In this document: piece after piece, positions 11,782 through 24,298 of the stretch
Position numbering within the stretch: position 1 is the stretch's first letter
Layout of the letters: every line of letters starts with the position of its first letter
From: Nereocystis luetkeana
Lineage: Eukaryota > Sar > Phaeophyceae > Laminariales > Laminariaceae
DNA length: 64,000 nucleotides
NCBI GenBank assembly: GCA_031213475.1
Contig: JARUPZ010000010.1
Coordinates: forward strand, 10,525,917 to 10,589,916
Direction of reading: 5' to 3'
The notes under the pieces: generated by a model
What the model was told of the DNA's origin: nothing
Databases searched by the model: none
Seen by the model: the letters and a program-made list of their open reading frames with translations, nothing else
Translations under genes and position numbers: made by a program

Positions 11782-13645
11782 GATCGTCGTGTCGTGTTGA
11801 CCCACGCAAGAGAAAAAACGCTTTACAAACTCTTACAAGTAAGGTTTTAGTGACGCAACGCAGTAGACGGTATCATACCAGGTGCCTGGTACCAGATGTA
11901 CTGTTTGTACGAGAGCAATGAGTCAGCGCCTACGATTGAGTACAATACGAAACAGATGAGGGTGTAAAACGTGACCCAGCCGCCTGGCCAGTAGTACTAT
12001 GAAAAGGCATGATAACACCTAGCCGCCGACGTCAGTCAACTACCGGTAGCTGACGGCTTTTCAACCAATCGCTCCCTGCAAAAATCACCACCAGATCTCT
12101 CGGGTTATATGACAAACACATGTGCAATTTCCGACACCAGAAAAATAGTACCGGAATATATTGTTGGATCGCCCAGTGTTCTTATTGTCTTGAGCGATCC
12201 TTCGCCGTAGCAACAGCAGCAGCAATAATATGTACCAGGTGTAGATGCAAAGGCCCTGCTGCTGACGCCCCATCGTTAAAACAAAGAGATTCCAAGACCG
12301 TTGAACAATGGAAGGGTCGGGTGAATACATCATTTACTCGTCGTCTAGAAAATACGCGGCTCTCAATATTTGAGGACCGACGACGACAGGGTTGTAAAAC
12401 AATCGAGAGCAGCTCCGTGTTGGTGCGAAACCGCGAGAGGCAGGTATTCAAGGGGTGCAGCTGTTCGTAACAAAGGTAACCATAGCGCGTCGCGGCGAAG
12501 AGGTCCCTTGTATTTCAGCGTCCCTTATCAGAGCTTTCCCCGCTTGAAAGGGTCCGGTCGTTCAAGGGACTACAACAGGGGTCCGGGACAACGGCATGCA
12601 GAGTAGGGAACGGGGAGACGGCGCACGGTGGTAAACCCCTAGTCCAAAGTCAACATGTGGCACTTGGGAGTATCTAACTAGCCTTCTAGCAATCTTTGTG
12701 GTGTTGTTCGAGCGGAATAAAGCGTGTTGGCCCATTGGGGTTCCTCTGGGAGTGTGGCGTTCTAGGAAACATGATGCGCAGATGTGAGAGGTCCCGTCCA
12801 TGCCTTTTTCCGTCATCGACGGGTCCCTTTCAAGGGGTTAACCAGCTGTATACCTGGTGCATACTCGCACCGTGTATATTATTGCGGCGTACAGTACGTT
12901 AATACGATGGTCCCGCTCCGCTGTATACGTAGCACGTATTGCGTTGGCTCCTACCGAGCACAGAGGAGGCAGAGCGACAAACCCTTGAAGGTCCCGAAGG
13001 GAGCAATGGTAGTTTGCACGGCACGGAGGGAGCTCATATCACGAAACATAACATACCATGGTATACGTGTCAGCGGTTGTTGGGAGAGCGCGTTCGGACG
13101 TGGGGCAATATCATATCTGGTACGTATCAACCTGGACCAACGGACTAGCGTTTTGCCCTGGACCAACGGGTCAACGTATGAGTTGAGAGTACACGCTGGG
13201 AGGGTGCAAATGTTGGTTCCGATATATATTTTTTCTCGATCCGGTGTCCGAAGTGTCACACCCGAGTTTATCTCAACCGGCGAAGTGCTGCAAAGCTCTG
13301 GTGGCTTTCCGCACCGCGAGCAGTACAAATAGTAGCAGGAGAATGATACTAGGTAACTGGCACGATTTCTACAGTACTATAGCTCCAGAAACTAAAACAG
13401 GTACACTGTGGGGAGCGGTGCTCAAGGGTATTTCATCTCTGGCATTGCGTGACAGCAGCAAATTTGGATACCCGCCACCTGATACATACTATTAATGGTA
13501 GAGATTGGTACCGGATAAAAAACGGTCAACAGAGGTTTTTGGAATCCAGTGCGGCGCATCCCCCACCCCGCACACCCAACACTCACACACGGCAAACACG
13601 CACGACACGGTGTATCTCGCATGCCCCACACGCCACCACTCCAAC

Positions 13646-13816
13646 ATGAGCCAAGCGGTGGCTTTCGTCGATGACGTGGATGCGGCAAAGGACGATAGCA
13701 GCAGCTCAGGCGAACAGTTCTTGTTGAGTCGGACAGAAGGCGCCGGCCCCGAGTCAAAAGGAAAACGACCCAGTCGGTCACTACGATCCCAACCTCACGC
13801 ATGCCGTTGTGTATAG
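13646..13816 (+). CDS. Possible short coding exon or small ORF, 56 codons
   Basis: The ATG at 13646 is in a reasonable context (CCAACATGAGC) behind a C- and CA-rich leader-like tract (13555-13640). The predicted peptide begins MSQAVAFVDDVDAAKDDSSS, is acidic then basic (KGKRPSRSLR), and has coding-like composition unlike the surrounding repeats. It could be the missing first exon of the USP gene, whose visible 5' exon opens with a basic stretch and a hydrophobic segment. However, no standard GTRAG donor is present before the stop, so the link is unproven. The frame is unchanged in block A' (58586-58756). It may also be a chance ORF. Confidence 0.25.
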   Translation: MSQAVAFVDDVDAAKDDSSSSGEQFLLSRTEGAGPESKGKRPSRSLRSQPHACRCV

Positions 13817-16800
13817 AGTATATGCTTACGCGTCAAATATTGCACTGACCGCCGCAAAATCCCCACGTATTTTGTCCGCTTTCACTGATTGCCCGATATT
13901 TCTTTACCACTTATTTTCACCATTCCAAGGGATTTTTTTCCCCCTCATTGCAGGTGCATTATTTACTGTAGTACCGCGGCTTGGTCCCTGTAAAATTGAC
14001 TGCTGTTGTACGAGTACACCGTACACGAGGCTCTCGCTATGTAACAAATCGCGCTGGTGGGTATTTGTAACTACCGTCAATCGTGTGCGTGCGATGCTGC
14101 GAGCTTCGATATATCTTCTCTTCGATATCTCGGTCTCGCCGTCGCAAACGCTTCCTCTCGACTACCTCCCTAGGCGGGTCGCCTTTAGCCTCTTCCACCC
14201 CGTCCACCTTGCCTCGTCTGGATACGAATATAGTACAGCAGCGAGCGCAGCAGTAGTTTTGATACAGCAGTACAATACGGCAACCAACAAAAAATCGGCT
14301 TAAGAACGCCAGATACCATGTACCTTTCTTTTCGCGGGTTGATTACTTACCAGACTAGTAGCTGCAGTAGGTGCAGTTGTTGTATTACGGCAGTAATACT
14401 GCTGTACAATGGTACGAGGTACGTACCAGTCTGCTCAGAAGCGAGCCTGGAAGAGATTGTATGCGTATATAGATATCATACATAAATACATAGACTACTA
14501 AAAGTACGTCGTACTGCTGTATACTGCTTGTATGTATCCAAGAACTGGGTTTCTCTACAGTATAATGAGCATTCATAGGCTTGGATCAGTACTCAAACGA
14601 TAATCGACGACACGAAGTAGGGTCGGGACAAGAAAACCCCGACAGAAGCACCCACTACCAGTATCCAAACTCCAAAAACATCACTCACGATGCTGACAAT
14701 CAATGTGTTTCACGCTGTTCGTTGAAAATCTCAATCTAAAACGAGTAAAATCTCTCAATTCCCAAACATAATTCCCGAAAACAAATAAAAAGAGTTCAAA
14801 AACTTCAAGTTGCTGCTCTAGGGGTTAATACGCCGTTATAGGTGCCGCTCACTACAAACCTCACCAAAAACAATCCTTTATAAAACATCAACATGTCTTT
14901 CTATAGGCAGTGGTAGAAGTAGAACCAGGTACCAATTACTAAGGTGCGTAGAAGAAGAACAAGCGAGAGGTGTATTCCGTCCGCTTTCTTATGAATCAAT
15001 CTGGGGCCCCATCAAGGCTCCCATTCGAAAATATAGAAAATACACAACCCGCCGCATCTCCGCAGAGCTCATACAGTTACACATTACATAGTCGACGTTG
15101 ACGTAAGTATCCATACAATCCTACATACTGCTCCGACTATTAGTGCTACTGCTACTACCACTACGACTACTACTAAGAACACTAACAGTTCTGCCTTGAC
15201 GAGGCAGAGATACGCGCACCGAGTGCAGTAGTACGTAACGAATGACACAAACTACGAAACTACACCAGGACACAGGCAGGCTGGTTGAAGGAAAATGCCC
15301 CAAATGGTGTCCGCCACGAATGCCGCATGCAATAGCTACTTGGATGCTACACATTTAGAAATATCATACTGACCGCCATGAACAGCGAAAGAGTGTACCA
15401 TAGGCAGATTTGGTTTTAAGGACCTAGGGCTGGCGCTAGCCGGCGAATGTGTGTCCCTACCGACCACAGGCCTTAAAAAAGGCTGTCAGGAGTTTTGGCA
15501 GGAAGAAGCACTTACTTTTCATAAACGAGTCGGTTTCAGGTCCTCCAAGGCATGTCTGCAAACATAGTTCGCGCATATATACGAAGAATATTGGCTGGGT
15601 GGGGCCAATCGCAAGACATGTTCAATACCCAAAGTTGATCCTACAATGAAATATCGTATTTTGTACACTCGTACCAAACAGAATTGACCAAAGTTCACGC
15701 CACTTGTTGGAGCTGTGTGATTTTGTTCACACGTGTTCTATTAGCCCTTGCCAAATCGCCAACGAAAGGGGATTAGTGTGTTTACCAGGTATGTATTTTC
15801 GCCGTAAAATTGGGATCCCCCAAGACCCAAATAGAATAATCACTAGCGCCAAATTACCTCACAAAAAATATACCTGGACTGTTTTTTTTACTATAGAGGC
15901 ATCTGTTAACGGCTTGGCAGGGGCGCGTTATAGAATATGTGCAAAAAAACAGAATCTATCTCAAAACACGGCGTCGACTTGCGACGCTAAAAAAAACGAA
16001 TGCGGCTTGAATCAGCCTGTAGATAGTGGTGGAGAGGTGGCAAATGATGGAGATGCACATATCGTATATATAGGTTTAATTTGAAAAAAAAAACAGCTGT
16101 ATGATCGAGGATATCCTCGAACGATAAATTTATGTACCTGGTACATAACAAGCGCGAAAATCGAAGGTTATGTTCTGTAGGGTATGTACAAAACCATAAG
16201 GGGGTATTTTCCCGGGTACTTCCCGTACCCAGAAGTTCTGGTTCGTAGCCTCAGGCAACGGTAGCCCAGACTGCACGGCAGTCTATGGATGTAGTTTCAG
16301 GTCATGTATTATTGGCCTCCCACAGAGTAGGGGCAGAGAAAAAGTGAGCCTTGTGCGTCACCACTTACAACCTCAGATGTCAAGAGTCACATAATCCACA
16401 ATAGGCACAGGTACCCACCGGTACGTAACTGTCGTTTGAAGAGACCAAACGAACACCCTCCCTGGCTCTTTACATAACAGTGACGAACGAAAATATACAG
16501 AACGTAAGCCCTTGGCCTACATCAACCACGGAGTGATGACAAGAGGAAACCCATCCCGACGACGACAAGCTAAAACCTCCCCCTCAATCCCACACAAACT
16601 ACTGCAATCGCGGGAAAGATTGCAGTAGTCGCACCAAAAAAATAGAAACTAAGCCGAAAAATATCATGCCAGAGATCGCGAGTTTCCCCCGACAAAAACA
16701 TTATTTTTGTCCCTTCCTACCACCGCCATATATACACGTATTGTAACCGTAAATGCGAGATAGCATACATCCCTTTTCACACAGAAGGTATCAGGAACTA

Positions 16801-19061
16801 AAATTACCCGAAATATAGTCGCTTGTGATACATAATAAACCCGAAAATACTCCTATTTTCTGTAGTATTTTGTCTCGATGTCCTGGATCATTTGATACAA
16901 GTATTGAATTTTTGGATTAGGCCTCCTGCGCGGCAGGAGTCCTCGTCCGGCATGTCGCCCCACGATGAGTGGACGAGCGCACCGCCTGCTCTGCGCGGGG
17001 CTAGTACCTGCAAATGGACCCTAGTTACGACGTCGTTGTGTTAACTACTGGGAGAGTGCTGTTACAGCCAGTATCGTTCATAATCTTCTTTTCTATTCGG
17101 GCTTGAGGTAGTTGAAGGGGTTCCGTGTTGCACAGCAGGGACGCAGCTGTTTGGATCTACATTGGATGTTTTTGTTATGTTTCCGGAGTGGTTGCACTAT
17201 TTCTTGTAGAGTCGCATCATGAGGATTTAAGATGAACGAGTGCGGATCTGGTACGGCATAGACACTAGTATGAGAATGTCGCAAGCAGGGGCAGGGGGGC
17301 TGTAAGATGTTCTGGGTGCTTGCGCCAAGCTCGACTAGATGTAACTGTATGAGTTCTACGGATATGCGGCGGGTAAGTGTATTTCCCGCTTTGTGGGGTC
17401 CCAAATTGATTCGCATGAGAACAGAAGGGATGCATCCTATCTCTCTTGTTTTTCTTCTGCTGACCTTGAGAGAGCAAATCCCGTAACGTATGAAACAGGG
17501 CACATGTTTTCCTCTTGTATATTGTTGTTGGTTTTCGGAAAATTCACTTGATAACTCCGCTGAGACGTATGAGATGGCTTGATATGTCTTGAGGAAAGCA
17601 AAGATCCGTCCCTACAGCCTGTTTGCTGCCAGGTACCAGGTATGCATGTGGTAAGCACACACATATGCTGCACCCGTATGCTGCTTTACCGAGGCAGCTG
17701 CCAGCCAAGCCAGCACCGTCACACGCTCATGACTATACCAGACACGGTAGGGAGACGACAGGAAGGGGTATGTTACTCTCGTACCTTCTACGTGCCAGTA
17801 TATGAGACTGTAGCGCGAGTTCGAGCACGAGTACGATACACTTTTTCAACAACGTCTTTCATCTCGCAGTACTGCTGTACACCGCACTAAAAGTAAGATG
17901 TGTGAGAATCAAAGATGACATCGCACGTATGAATACGAGTACAAAGCATATCTTACCTCGTATTCGTATGATATTGCCTGTACCTGCTTGTTGCTGGGTA
18001 GCCCTAAACAATGTCGAAAATAGTCCAGATTGGAGCCGTGGCGTGAGGCACCGAGGCTGAAGGACTAGCGGTGCGCTCGTGCTTTCGTCAGGAATGGCAC
18101 CGCTCACTCGGTGGCTAGCTTCATTCTGCTGAGAGTAGGGTGGTTGATGGCCGTTCATGGCCTCCGATGGAGTCTAATCTAAGCGGAGTTCCGTATTAGG
18201 CATCCTGTGGGCACGCGAATAGTACACCTTGCCACAGAGCAGCGTCAGCGACCAAGCAGGACCGATCTTGGGCTACCGCTCACGATTATTATCGCGGGCT
18301 TAGCCCCGGGAACCGACTCTATCCCAACGAGGCACCTTTAGGCTGTGAGTCCTGGGCGGGGAGAGTAGGCTCCATACGCTGGATGGCCTCAAGCGAAACG
18401 CCAAATTTTGTGACGAGAATTCTTCGACAACTCCAAACAGACCAAAAACGTCGATGGGGCAGAAATCTCGACACACACGTCAAACTCCGCAGATTCCTTG
18501 CGAATGCAGCCTACTGATACGGGTTCGGGACGATTGGCACTGGATTATCAACGCCAGCCCGAGTCCGAGGGCTTGGCTCAGAAATGGTTTGATCGGCTCA
18601 AACAGAGCTGAGGACCGGTGATCTAACTCTGGGTGTGATTTTGCTTCATTCCAAGGATTTAGTTTTTTTTCGCTCCTCACGTTACGGGCGACCGTCGAAC
18701 TTTGTACCAAGATCAACCTGAATTAGTGATTCGGGTGGCTTTATTTCTTTCCGTGGGGACCTGTAGTTCCCGGTCGGCAATCCGAGTATCCTCCATCCTC
18801 GGACAAGCACTGGAAATTTGTGCTATTGTGTGCCAATTAGTGGCGAATAAATTAAGTTGTGGTTATTTATTTCTTTTGGCCTACATTTACGCCGCCAACA
18901 ACCATCAGGTGACATTCAGAAAAGAAGCGCGTACTCCACTTCGGGACTGCTCCCCTGATATTTGATGCGGACCTGGTTCTAATTCTACTCCTGCCTGATG
19001 GCAACCATGGCCTCGAGCTACTCCTCGTCGTGATCCAGCCAACCCTTTTCATGAGCTGATC
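13817..19061. other. Gene-free tract with small hairpins
   Basis: No recognised gene. It holds a perfect 16-bp palindrome TCGAGGATATCCTCGA (about 16106-16121; broken by one base in A'), a 12-bp-arm hairpin at 16598-16629, an inverted ATACGAG/CTCGTAT pair (17928-17969), and GGGTACTTCCCGTACCC near 16213. Several TACC(A/T)GGTA words occur (15783, 16135, 17634). Confidence 0.5.
16598..16629. repeat. 32-bp hairpin with perfect 12-bp arms
   Basis: ACTACTGCAATC and GATTGCAGTAGT are exact reverse complements around an 8-bp loop. The duplicate at 61539-61570 is identical. It is too small to classify; it could be a mini-MITE remnant or a transcript hairpin. Confidence 0.8.
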
Positions 19062-19480
19062 GATTGTAGTAGTATTTGTAGCAGTAGGAGTACTAGTTGT
19101 AGTACATAGTAGTAGCGGTAGTAGTAGCAGCAGCAGTAGTAGCAGGAGAAGTACCCCTTGTAGAACATTGTAGTCGTAGTACGTAGCAGTAGCAGTAGGA
19201 GTATTTGTGTAGTTCATAGTAGTAGTATACTGGTACAGTATTAGTTGTTGTAGTAGTGGCAGTCTTATATGGTAGTAGTTCTAGGAGTAGTAGTTGCAGT
19301 TAGCAGCAGTAGTATTAATAGCAGCAGTAGCAGTGGTAGTACTGTTGGTAGTAGTAGGAATAGTAGTTCTAGGAGTAGTAGTTGTAGTTAGTAGCTGTAG
19401 TATTAATAGTAGCAGTAGCAGTGGTAGTATTAATAGTAGCAGTAGCAGTAGTACTAGCAGCAATAGTAGTAGCAGTATCG
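19062..19480. repeat. Trinucleotide tandem array (AGT/AGC/GTA) with an 88-bp higher-order unit
   Basis: The tract is built of AGT, AGC and GTA triplets. GTAGTTCTAGGAGTAGTAG occurs at about 19275 and again at about 19363, giving an 88-bp second-order unit of two copies, followed by a shorter AGTATTAATAGTAGCAG repeat. It lies just past the last base comparable with block A' and just before the first visible exon of the USP gene. Open frames here are Ser- or Val-rich by-products of the triplets. Confidence 0.85.
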
Positions 19481-19642
19481 GTAGACGTAGAGCGATGCGC
19501 GCAGCAGGACGCAGGACGCGTGCCGAGACAAATTCGGGACCCCGGAGTGAGCTCTGTAACGGCCGTACACCACCACACTACTTGCAGATATCGCCTCCAC
19601 ACCGTTTGTGATTGTCGTCTGTTTACATTCATATATCCCCAG

Positions 19643-22084
19643 GACTCAAGAACCGAGACGCTCGGCGGGGGAGGCGTCGATGGTTGCTTCCGGCAGTCGT
19701 GTCTGTGGCTGCCTTGGTCGGCGTGGTCGGTGGTCAGGAAGTCGGTGCCGCCCCGCCGGGTGGCCTCAGCGACGGCGCGGCGGCACTTGAGAAGCGGCCA
19801 AACGCGGAGGCTGCCCGCGACAACAGGTTCCACCTCCTGATGGAGGGTGTGAACCTAACCCGACTCACCAACAACAAGCACGTTGTGCGCGCCAGGGCGT
19901 ACAGCGAGCGCGAGAAGAAGGGAGACCTCCTTCGGGCAGAGTCGGTGAGCAACGAGGAATGAATGCGATAGTTTGCCTTCTCTGAAGACGTTTTCGTGGT
20001 GCGTATGGTGCTTACCGATACCTCGTGTTGTACAAGACCGTACCAAGCAAGCGTATCCTGTGTACTGTGTGACTTTTGTGTTTTGTCTTGGCGTTTATTT
20101 GCCAGCTTGACTCGCGTGTACCCTTACTCAGCGGCCTTCTGGACAAGCCGCGGCCACAGGTAATTGGTGTGTGGTCACTTGTCCCCCCCCCCGGTACTTC
20201 GTTCTTATCGCACATAGTCCAACACAAGGGTAGGGTTTGTCAGTTTTTTCCCATTCATCTTCGTGTAATTTCGTTGTGTTTCAGGCTGCTCCTCGATCCC
20301 TTTACCGGCGTGACATACCCGACCGTGTAGTGTTCTCGAGATTGAGCCAGTCGGATGCCATTTATTCATACCTGTCTGTGCAGCAGTACCCCCTGCAAAC
20401 CCTACAGAGGCTCTATGAACTGGCAATGATAATACATTGGATACCATACTATTGATAACCCTACCATTCTTTCGAAAAAAGCAAGCATCGTAAAATGCGG
20501 TTGATTGATTTGCGTTGAACCGCCGCCGCGGACAACTGACATTCGAAAAATTCAGGACGATGGCCTTCGCGAGGCACGGATGGGCATCACGGCCGGCCAC
20601 ATGATGACAGGGCCGCCGCAATCAGCGGCAAGCTGGGCGCCGACGGCGGTTTTTATTGCTGCTGGTTGTGTGGCTATGTGTATTGCGGTATTCGTGCAGG
20701 GCGTGGCCCCCATCGACAGCGTCATGGACAAGGCCATTAACCTCGTGGCAGCCCCCCCCGCCACCATCCACGCCAGGCCCGAGCCCTCCAATGTCGACTT
20801 TGGTGATTTGGAGATGGTGGTGAGTGGTTGGAAAGTGCTACTGTAGCGCCCTTGGGGACTCCACCAGACACAGACCAGGAGACACTTGCGATATGTATGC
20901 AAATACGTATTACACCGGTTCATCAGTTTATACTACTATTATAGGTGGAACAAGACAGCTGTAGCCTAAAGTAGTTGAGGTGCAATGCGTACGAAACACA
21001 ATACGAAATACAGTACGAAGTACAGTACTATTCCTATCATAGGTACAATGCCCAGGATTATATCAGGTATACAAAAGTACGTTCTTACGTTAACAAGTAC
21101 GAGGTACTCGTATTCACAGTACTGTACATACTTGTTTCTACCCAGAGGTGGCGCGGGTTTTGGAAGCTCTGCGCGTTGGTGTAGTAGTTGCACAAGGCAT
21201 TTTCCTGGGGCTTTTCTCCGGTCGCTGAAAGCACGATGTACTACATATGGATCGTGTGAGTGGGCAAAGACAACAGGTTGTTTGAGTGGACAAAGTGCCT
21301 GAAAATCGACGAGCAGTGCAAAATACTGAACCCTAGTCGTATGGTTAATATGAAGTAGAATGTGCCGGGGGGGGGAAGGGAAGACGCCTGTGACCTGTCA
21401 CCACGGCTTGTCTAGAAGGCCGCTCAGCGTAACACCCAATGGTATATATATACATATATATGTATACAGTATATATTCGATGGCAGGAAAAAGGTGAGGA
21501 CGAGACTATACTTTTGAGGTACCCAGGTGTGGCCGGGTACTCACCTGGGTATTCACTCGTTATCTTCTCGGTAGAACATAACAACGGGTACATGTTACGT
21601 CACATGACGCATTGCCACTCTCCAGTATGCTTGTCGATGATGTCACTCGGGTGCTGCAGCTCAAGGATCAATCCGGTGTAATATACTGTACCTAGAGTAC
21701 GATCTTGTTATTGATCTGGAGTTCCAGTAAAATATTCCGGACCGTTTTGTAGTCTCGGCTATACGACCCACCCGCTTGACCCTATCATACACCCTACTGA
21801 ACACACCATTGATAGAGTATATAACTGGTACGTACGTATATGCTTCGAGTAGAAGAATAACAGCATACTAGTACGAAATGCCGAGTAGACCCATTTGCGC
21901 TGTGTGGTGCCGCCAACGACACCAAACACCGAATATCCGCGTTTTCTCCGGCCAACAGACGCAGCATGTCTGGGTGACAGCGCAGCAGTGCGCTGCGAGC
22001 GTGGCCATGGCCAATGACCACCAGAAATGTCGAAGCGCCAACCACCTGAGGATGGTTGAGGAAGACTACGCGGCGCAGATGGCG
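19643..22084 (+). CDS. Probable 5' exons of the USP gene: membrane anchor and start of coiled coil
   Basis: Exons with good splice sites and compatible phase are 19643-19944, 20106-20159, 20556-20819 and 21959-22084; 20285-20326 is a possible small exon. The first encodes a basic run (RDARRGRRRW), then a hydrophobic stretch (LLPAVVSVAALVGVVGG). The exon at 20556 carries a second one (AVFIAAGCVAMCIAVFVQ). The exon at 21959 (start TQHVWVTAQQCAASVA, end MVEEDYAAQMA) begins the coiled-coil region. Apart from its first boundary (entry phase 1), junctions are phase 0, matching the next exon at 28437. No in-frame ATG precedes the first hydrophobic segment, so a first exon is missing; the ATG of MEGVNLTRL is the only alternative. 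Assignment to one gene with the USP exons is inference from phase and continuity. Confidence 0.55.
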
Positions 22085-22674
22085 GTGAGCAAGGAGCAAC
22101 ACTATTACTACTGAAGTGGGGGCAGCGTTGGGGATACGGTACCGCTAGGAGAGCGGGGGCTATTAGGCTAGATTGAATGCTCTGGTACGAGGTGTACACC
22201 AGGCATCAGGAAAGGAACATGCAGATACATGCATGGTAACAGTTAGGCATGGGAATGGATTCGTTTTAGACGTGAATAAATGTCCAGTCTATTCGAGGAT
22301 ATGTAAAACCAAAATGAAAATAGTCTGTCACCACCCTATTTTACTTGGTTTCAGACTACATTCACGGGTGGCACCGAACACCCGATTTCTCGACACGGGA
22401 AATGAATTGGATTATAAAGCTCGACAGACACCTCCAATCAATGGAGAATGATCGACTGGCTCGTTGTGTTTTGATCTGCAGATTTTTGTTCCGTTAATTA
22501 TTGTGGAAATACGCGGGACAACTCGATTTTTCAGGTTGTGTTCGTATCTTTCTGTCTAGGGAAGAACTATTTGACTCTACTCGAAAATCTAAACCATTCA
22601 ACGGATGCGGCAGGGCTTTGCGCACACAGCAATACAATCTGCGACTGATGAGGGCGTGTCTTAACTCCCACCAA

Positions 22675-23056
22675 AGAGCATGGGAACGAGCGGAACGGAA
22701 CGCGGCTGTTCGTGGTCATTCGTTCCGTTCGTACCAAAACAAACGTGTTTGGGTCCATGCAGAATCCTGGGCCTAGCCTGCCGAATCGGCACGAACGGTA
22801 TGCTTTGCACATACCAAAGCAAATTGGTGTCCACATCCATCTTCGGCGGTGTCCATCTACAACAAATAATCTGCTATTTGTTCCCGTTCGGTCGGGCCGT
22901 TCGGTCCTCCCAAACAAGAAAAAGGGGTGCAATACTTCTTCCTCTTCCTAGATATACTGTTTTTCTCGGGCTGCACTGAATCAATTCGTTTCCCACAACC
23001 AACCAACATCAATTCATGCGGAAAATAATATTCCATTCGGTTCGTTCCAATGCTCT
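22675..23056. mobile_element. 382-bp TIR element in a USP intron
   Basis: The left end AGAGCATGGGAACGAGCGG and the inverted right end AGAGCATTGGAACGAACCG match through about 27 bp with a few changes. The interior is GTTCG/CGAAC-rich with no coding capacity. No target duplication is visible; hAT is possible but unproven. Confidence 0.6.
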
Positions 23057-23192
23057 CTGGGGGGGGTTAAGACGCACCCTGAAGCCGACAAGTAGCCGAC
23101 ATGAAATCTGTTGCACGAATTGACCCTCTACTTGAAAAGTCACTATATTTGTCTCACGTGAGAAAACGATCGAGTAAAAATACTCTATCGTA

Positions 23193-23271
23193 CCACCCTG
23201 TCCGGAAATATAGGAATGGTCTAATCATAAATATGAAGATGAGCTGTTTTTTACTTTTCCGGACAGAGTCG
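23193..23271. mobile_element. 79-bp TA-flanked MITE (Tc1/mariner-like)
   Basis: The ends CCACCCTGTCCGGAAA and, inverted, CGACTCTGTCCGGAAA match at 14 of 16 positions and are flanked on both sides by TA. It is far too short to encode a transposase. It sits directly against the coding-like segment at 23277. Confidence 0.65.
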
Positions 23272-23276
23272 TAGGT

Positions 23277-23390
23277 GCGTACGAGTACATACAGCAGCGC
23301 CATGCAGAGTTCAGGCGCGTGGTGAATGCTGTCTTGGCCGCAAGGTTCAAGCCTAGCTGCACGTACAGCAACAACATGCCCATGTTCTAG
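23277..23390 (+). other. Coding-like segment of unknown origin in a USP intron
   Basis: One frame reads AYEYIQQRHAEFRRVVNAV and goes on LAARFKPSCTYSNNMPMF before a TAG. Composition is protein-like and unlike the flanking repeats. A GTGAAT donor after FRRV would exit in phase 0, so it could be an extra coiled-coil exon of the USP gene, but no acceptor of the right phase was found. It may instead be a captured or decayed gene fragment. Confidence 0.3.
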
Positions 23391-24298
23391 AGGTGGGGCG
23401 CGCTGCCACGAAGGTGAAGGCAGCGCCGTCTAAATCCCGGTCTCGGCGACTTGCAGTATAGCAAGCCGCAGCCGATTGTTGATGCTGTGTGTAGGTATGT
23501 TCTTCTTGTTCACAAGTGCCCAACAGCAGTAAAACAGGACCACATACTGCGATTTGATCTGTACAAGAAGATGTGTATCACAGCGGGGGACAGCTTTCTC
23601 GTGCCACGTACCGGTCGCCAATCCCAAGGCCTCCCCAGGAACGTGCGATTCGTTCACGCTCGCGCGTCCTTGTCTACGCTGATGCTCTACGCTCTGGGCT
23701 TGGTTGTGCGCTGTCCTTCAGCACGTGTCGTGCCAAAAGTAAGGCTGACTTTTTTTCAGCTATAGCTCAACGCCACATCATCGATACCGGCACTGCTTTT
23801 TATTTCATTTTTAAGAGGCAGCATCATAGAACGGGTTATTCGGTGGCAAAGTTTTTTTTCCTAATCACGGATTGGTTAATTTCCTAAACATATTTTTCTC
23901 CCCCAGATAACGACCCGGCGACATCCTTTTTTTTTTTTTTACGTACTTAAACGAACCCATTCACACCCTTTAACAGTACGGTAGAGTCTACAATAGTACT
24001 TGTACAACGGTGCAGTACCAGCCAGTTGTACATTTGCTCTACTATTTCTAGTCAGCCCGAGACCTTGGCATTCGGTGCAAGGCACATATCATGCACTCCT
24101 CTCCTCCCCCCTCCCCCTACATCATACATCTAGTATATATATATATACAAGGGATGTAGGTAAAGTTGAATCCCGGGGGCGTCGCAAGGCGAAATAGGTG
24201 TCACAGGTGACGCACATATAGTTCTTGGCGGAAACGTGAGCCATGGGTTAGCGTATTGCTCAAAGGAAAGAGCAATAGCAGTCATCAGGGACTGAGTA

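Larger units (their letters stand above)
9209..13560. other. Gene-free tract with microsatellites
   Basis: No recognisable gene. It contains GTA repeats (10126-10165), stacked GGGTACCC palindromes (10296-10325), an AG run (11750-11781) and a short TACCAGG-TG-CCTGGTA hairpin at about 11877-11892. Open frames of up to 197 codons exist but show low-complexity translations and overlap in several frames. Confidence 0.55.
1..19052 (+). repeat. Block A: first copy of a long direct duplication
   Basis: This block is repeated in the same orientation at 45369-64000. Position 1 aligns with 45369 and position 19052 with 64000, so both visible ends are set by the window and the true limits are unknown. 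The offset is 45368 at the left and 44948 at the right; nearly all of the change is one 430-bp segment (3568-3997) absent from the second copy. Contents and order are the same in both: LINE tail, hAT-like element, E, F, R, M1, SINE-like unit, then a gene-poor tract. The middle (19053-45368) is single copy in this window, so the unit is about 45 kb. Confidence 0.97.

Noticed and set aside
11216-11809. 197-codon open frame on the minus strand
   Set aside because: The translation is low-complexity at the start (from the AG run), has no motif, and is overlapped by other open frames. The copy in A' changes residues without sign of selection.
12784-13332. 182-codon plus-strand open frame
   Set aside because: Overlaps a 125-codon frame on the other strand; no recognisable motif or coding composition.
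17093-17503. 136-codon minus-strand open frame kept in both duplicate blocks
   Set aside because: The blocks are too alike for conservation to mean anything. No domain, no splice or promoter context, and one missense change.
18170-18480. Structured non-coding RNA (GC-rich, CCCGGG and GGGCGGGG segments)
   Set aside because: It resembles no snRNA, SRP, RNase P or 5S signature that I can recognise.
19281-19463. Leu/Thr- or Ser/Val-rich open frames in the triplet array
   Set aside because: All frames of a triplet repeat stay open; they are by-products.
20327-20455. Extension of the small exon at 20285 to a stop at 20455
   Set aside because: It would end the protein before the coiled coil. A donor-like GTAGTG at 20327 or GTGCAG at about 20380 is more likely; unresolved.
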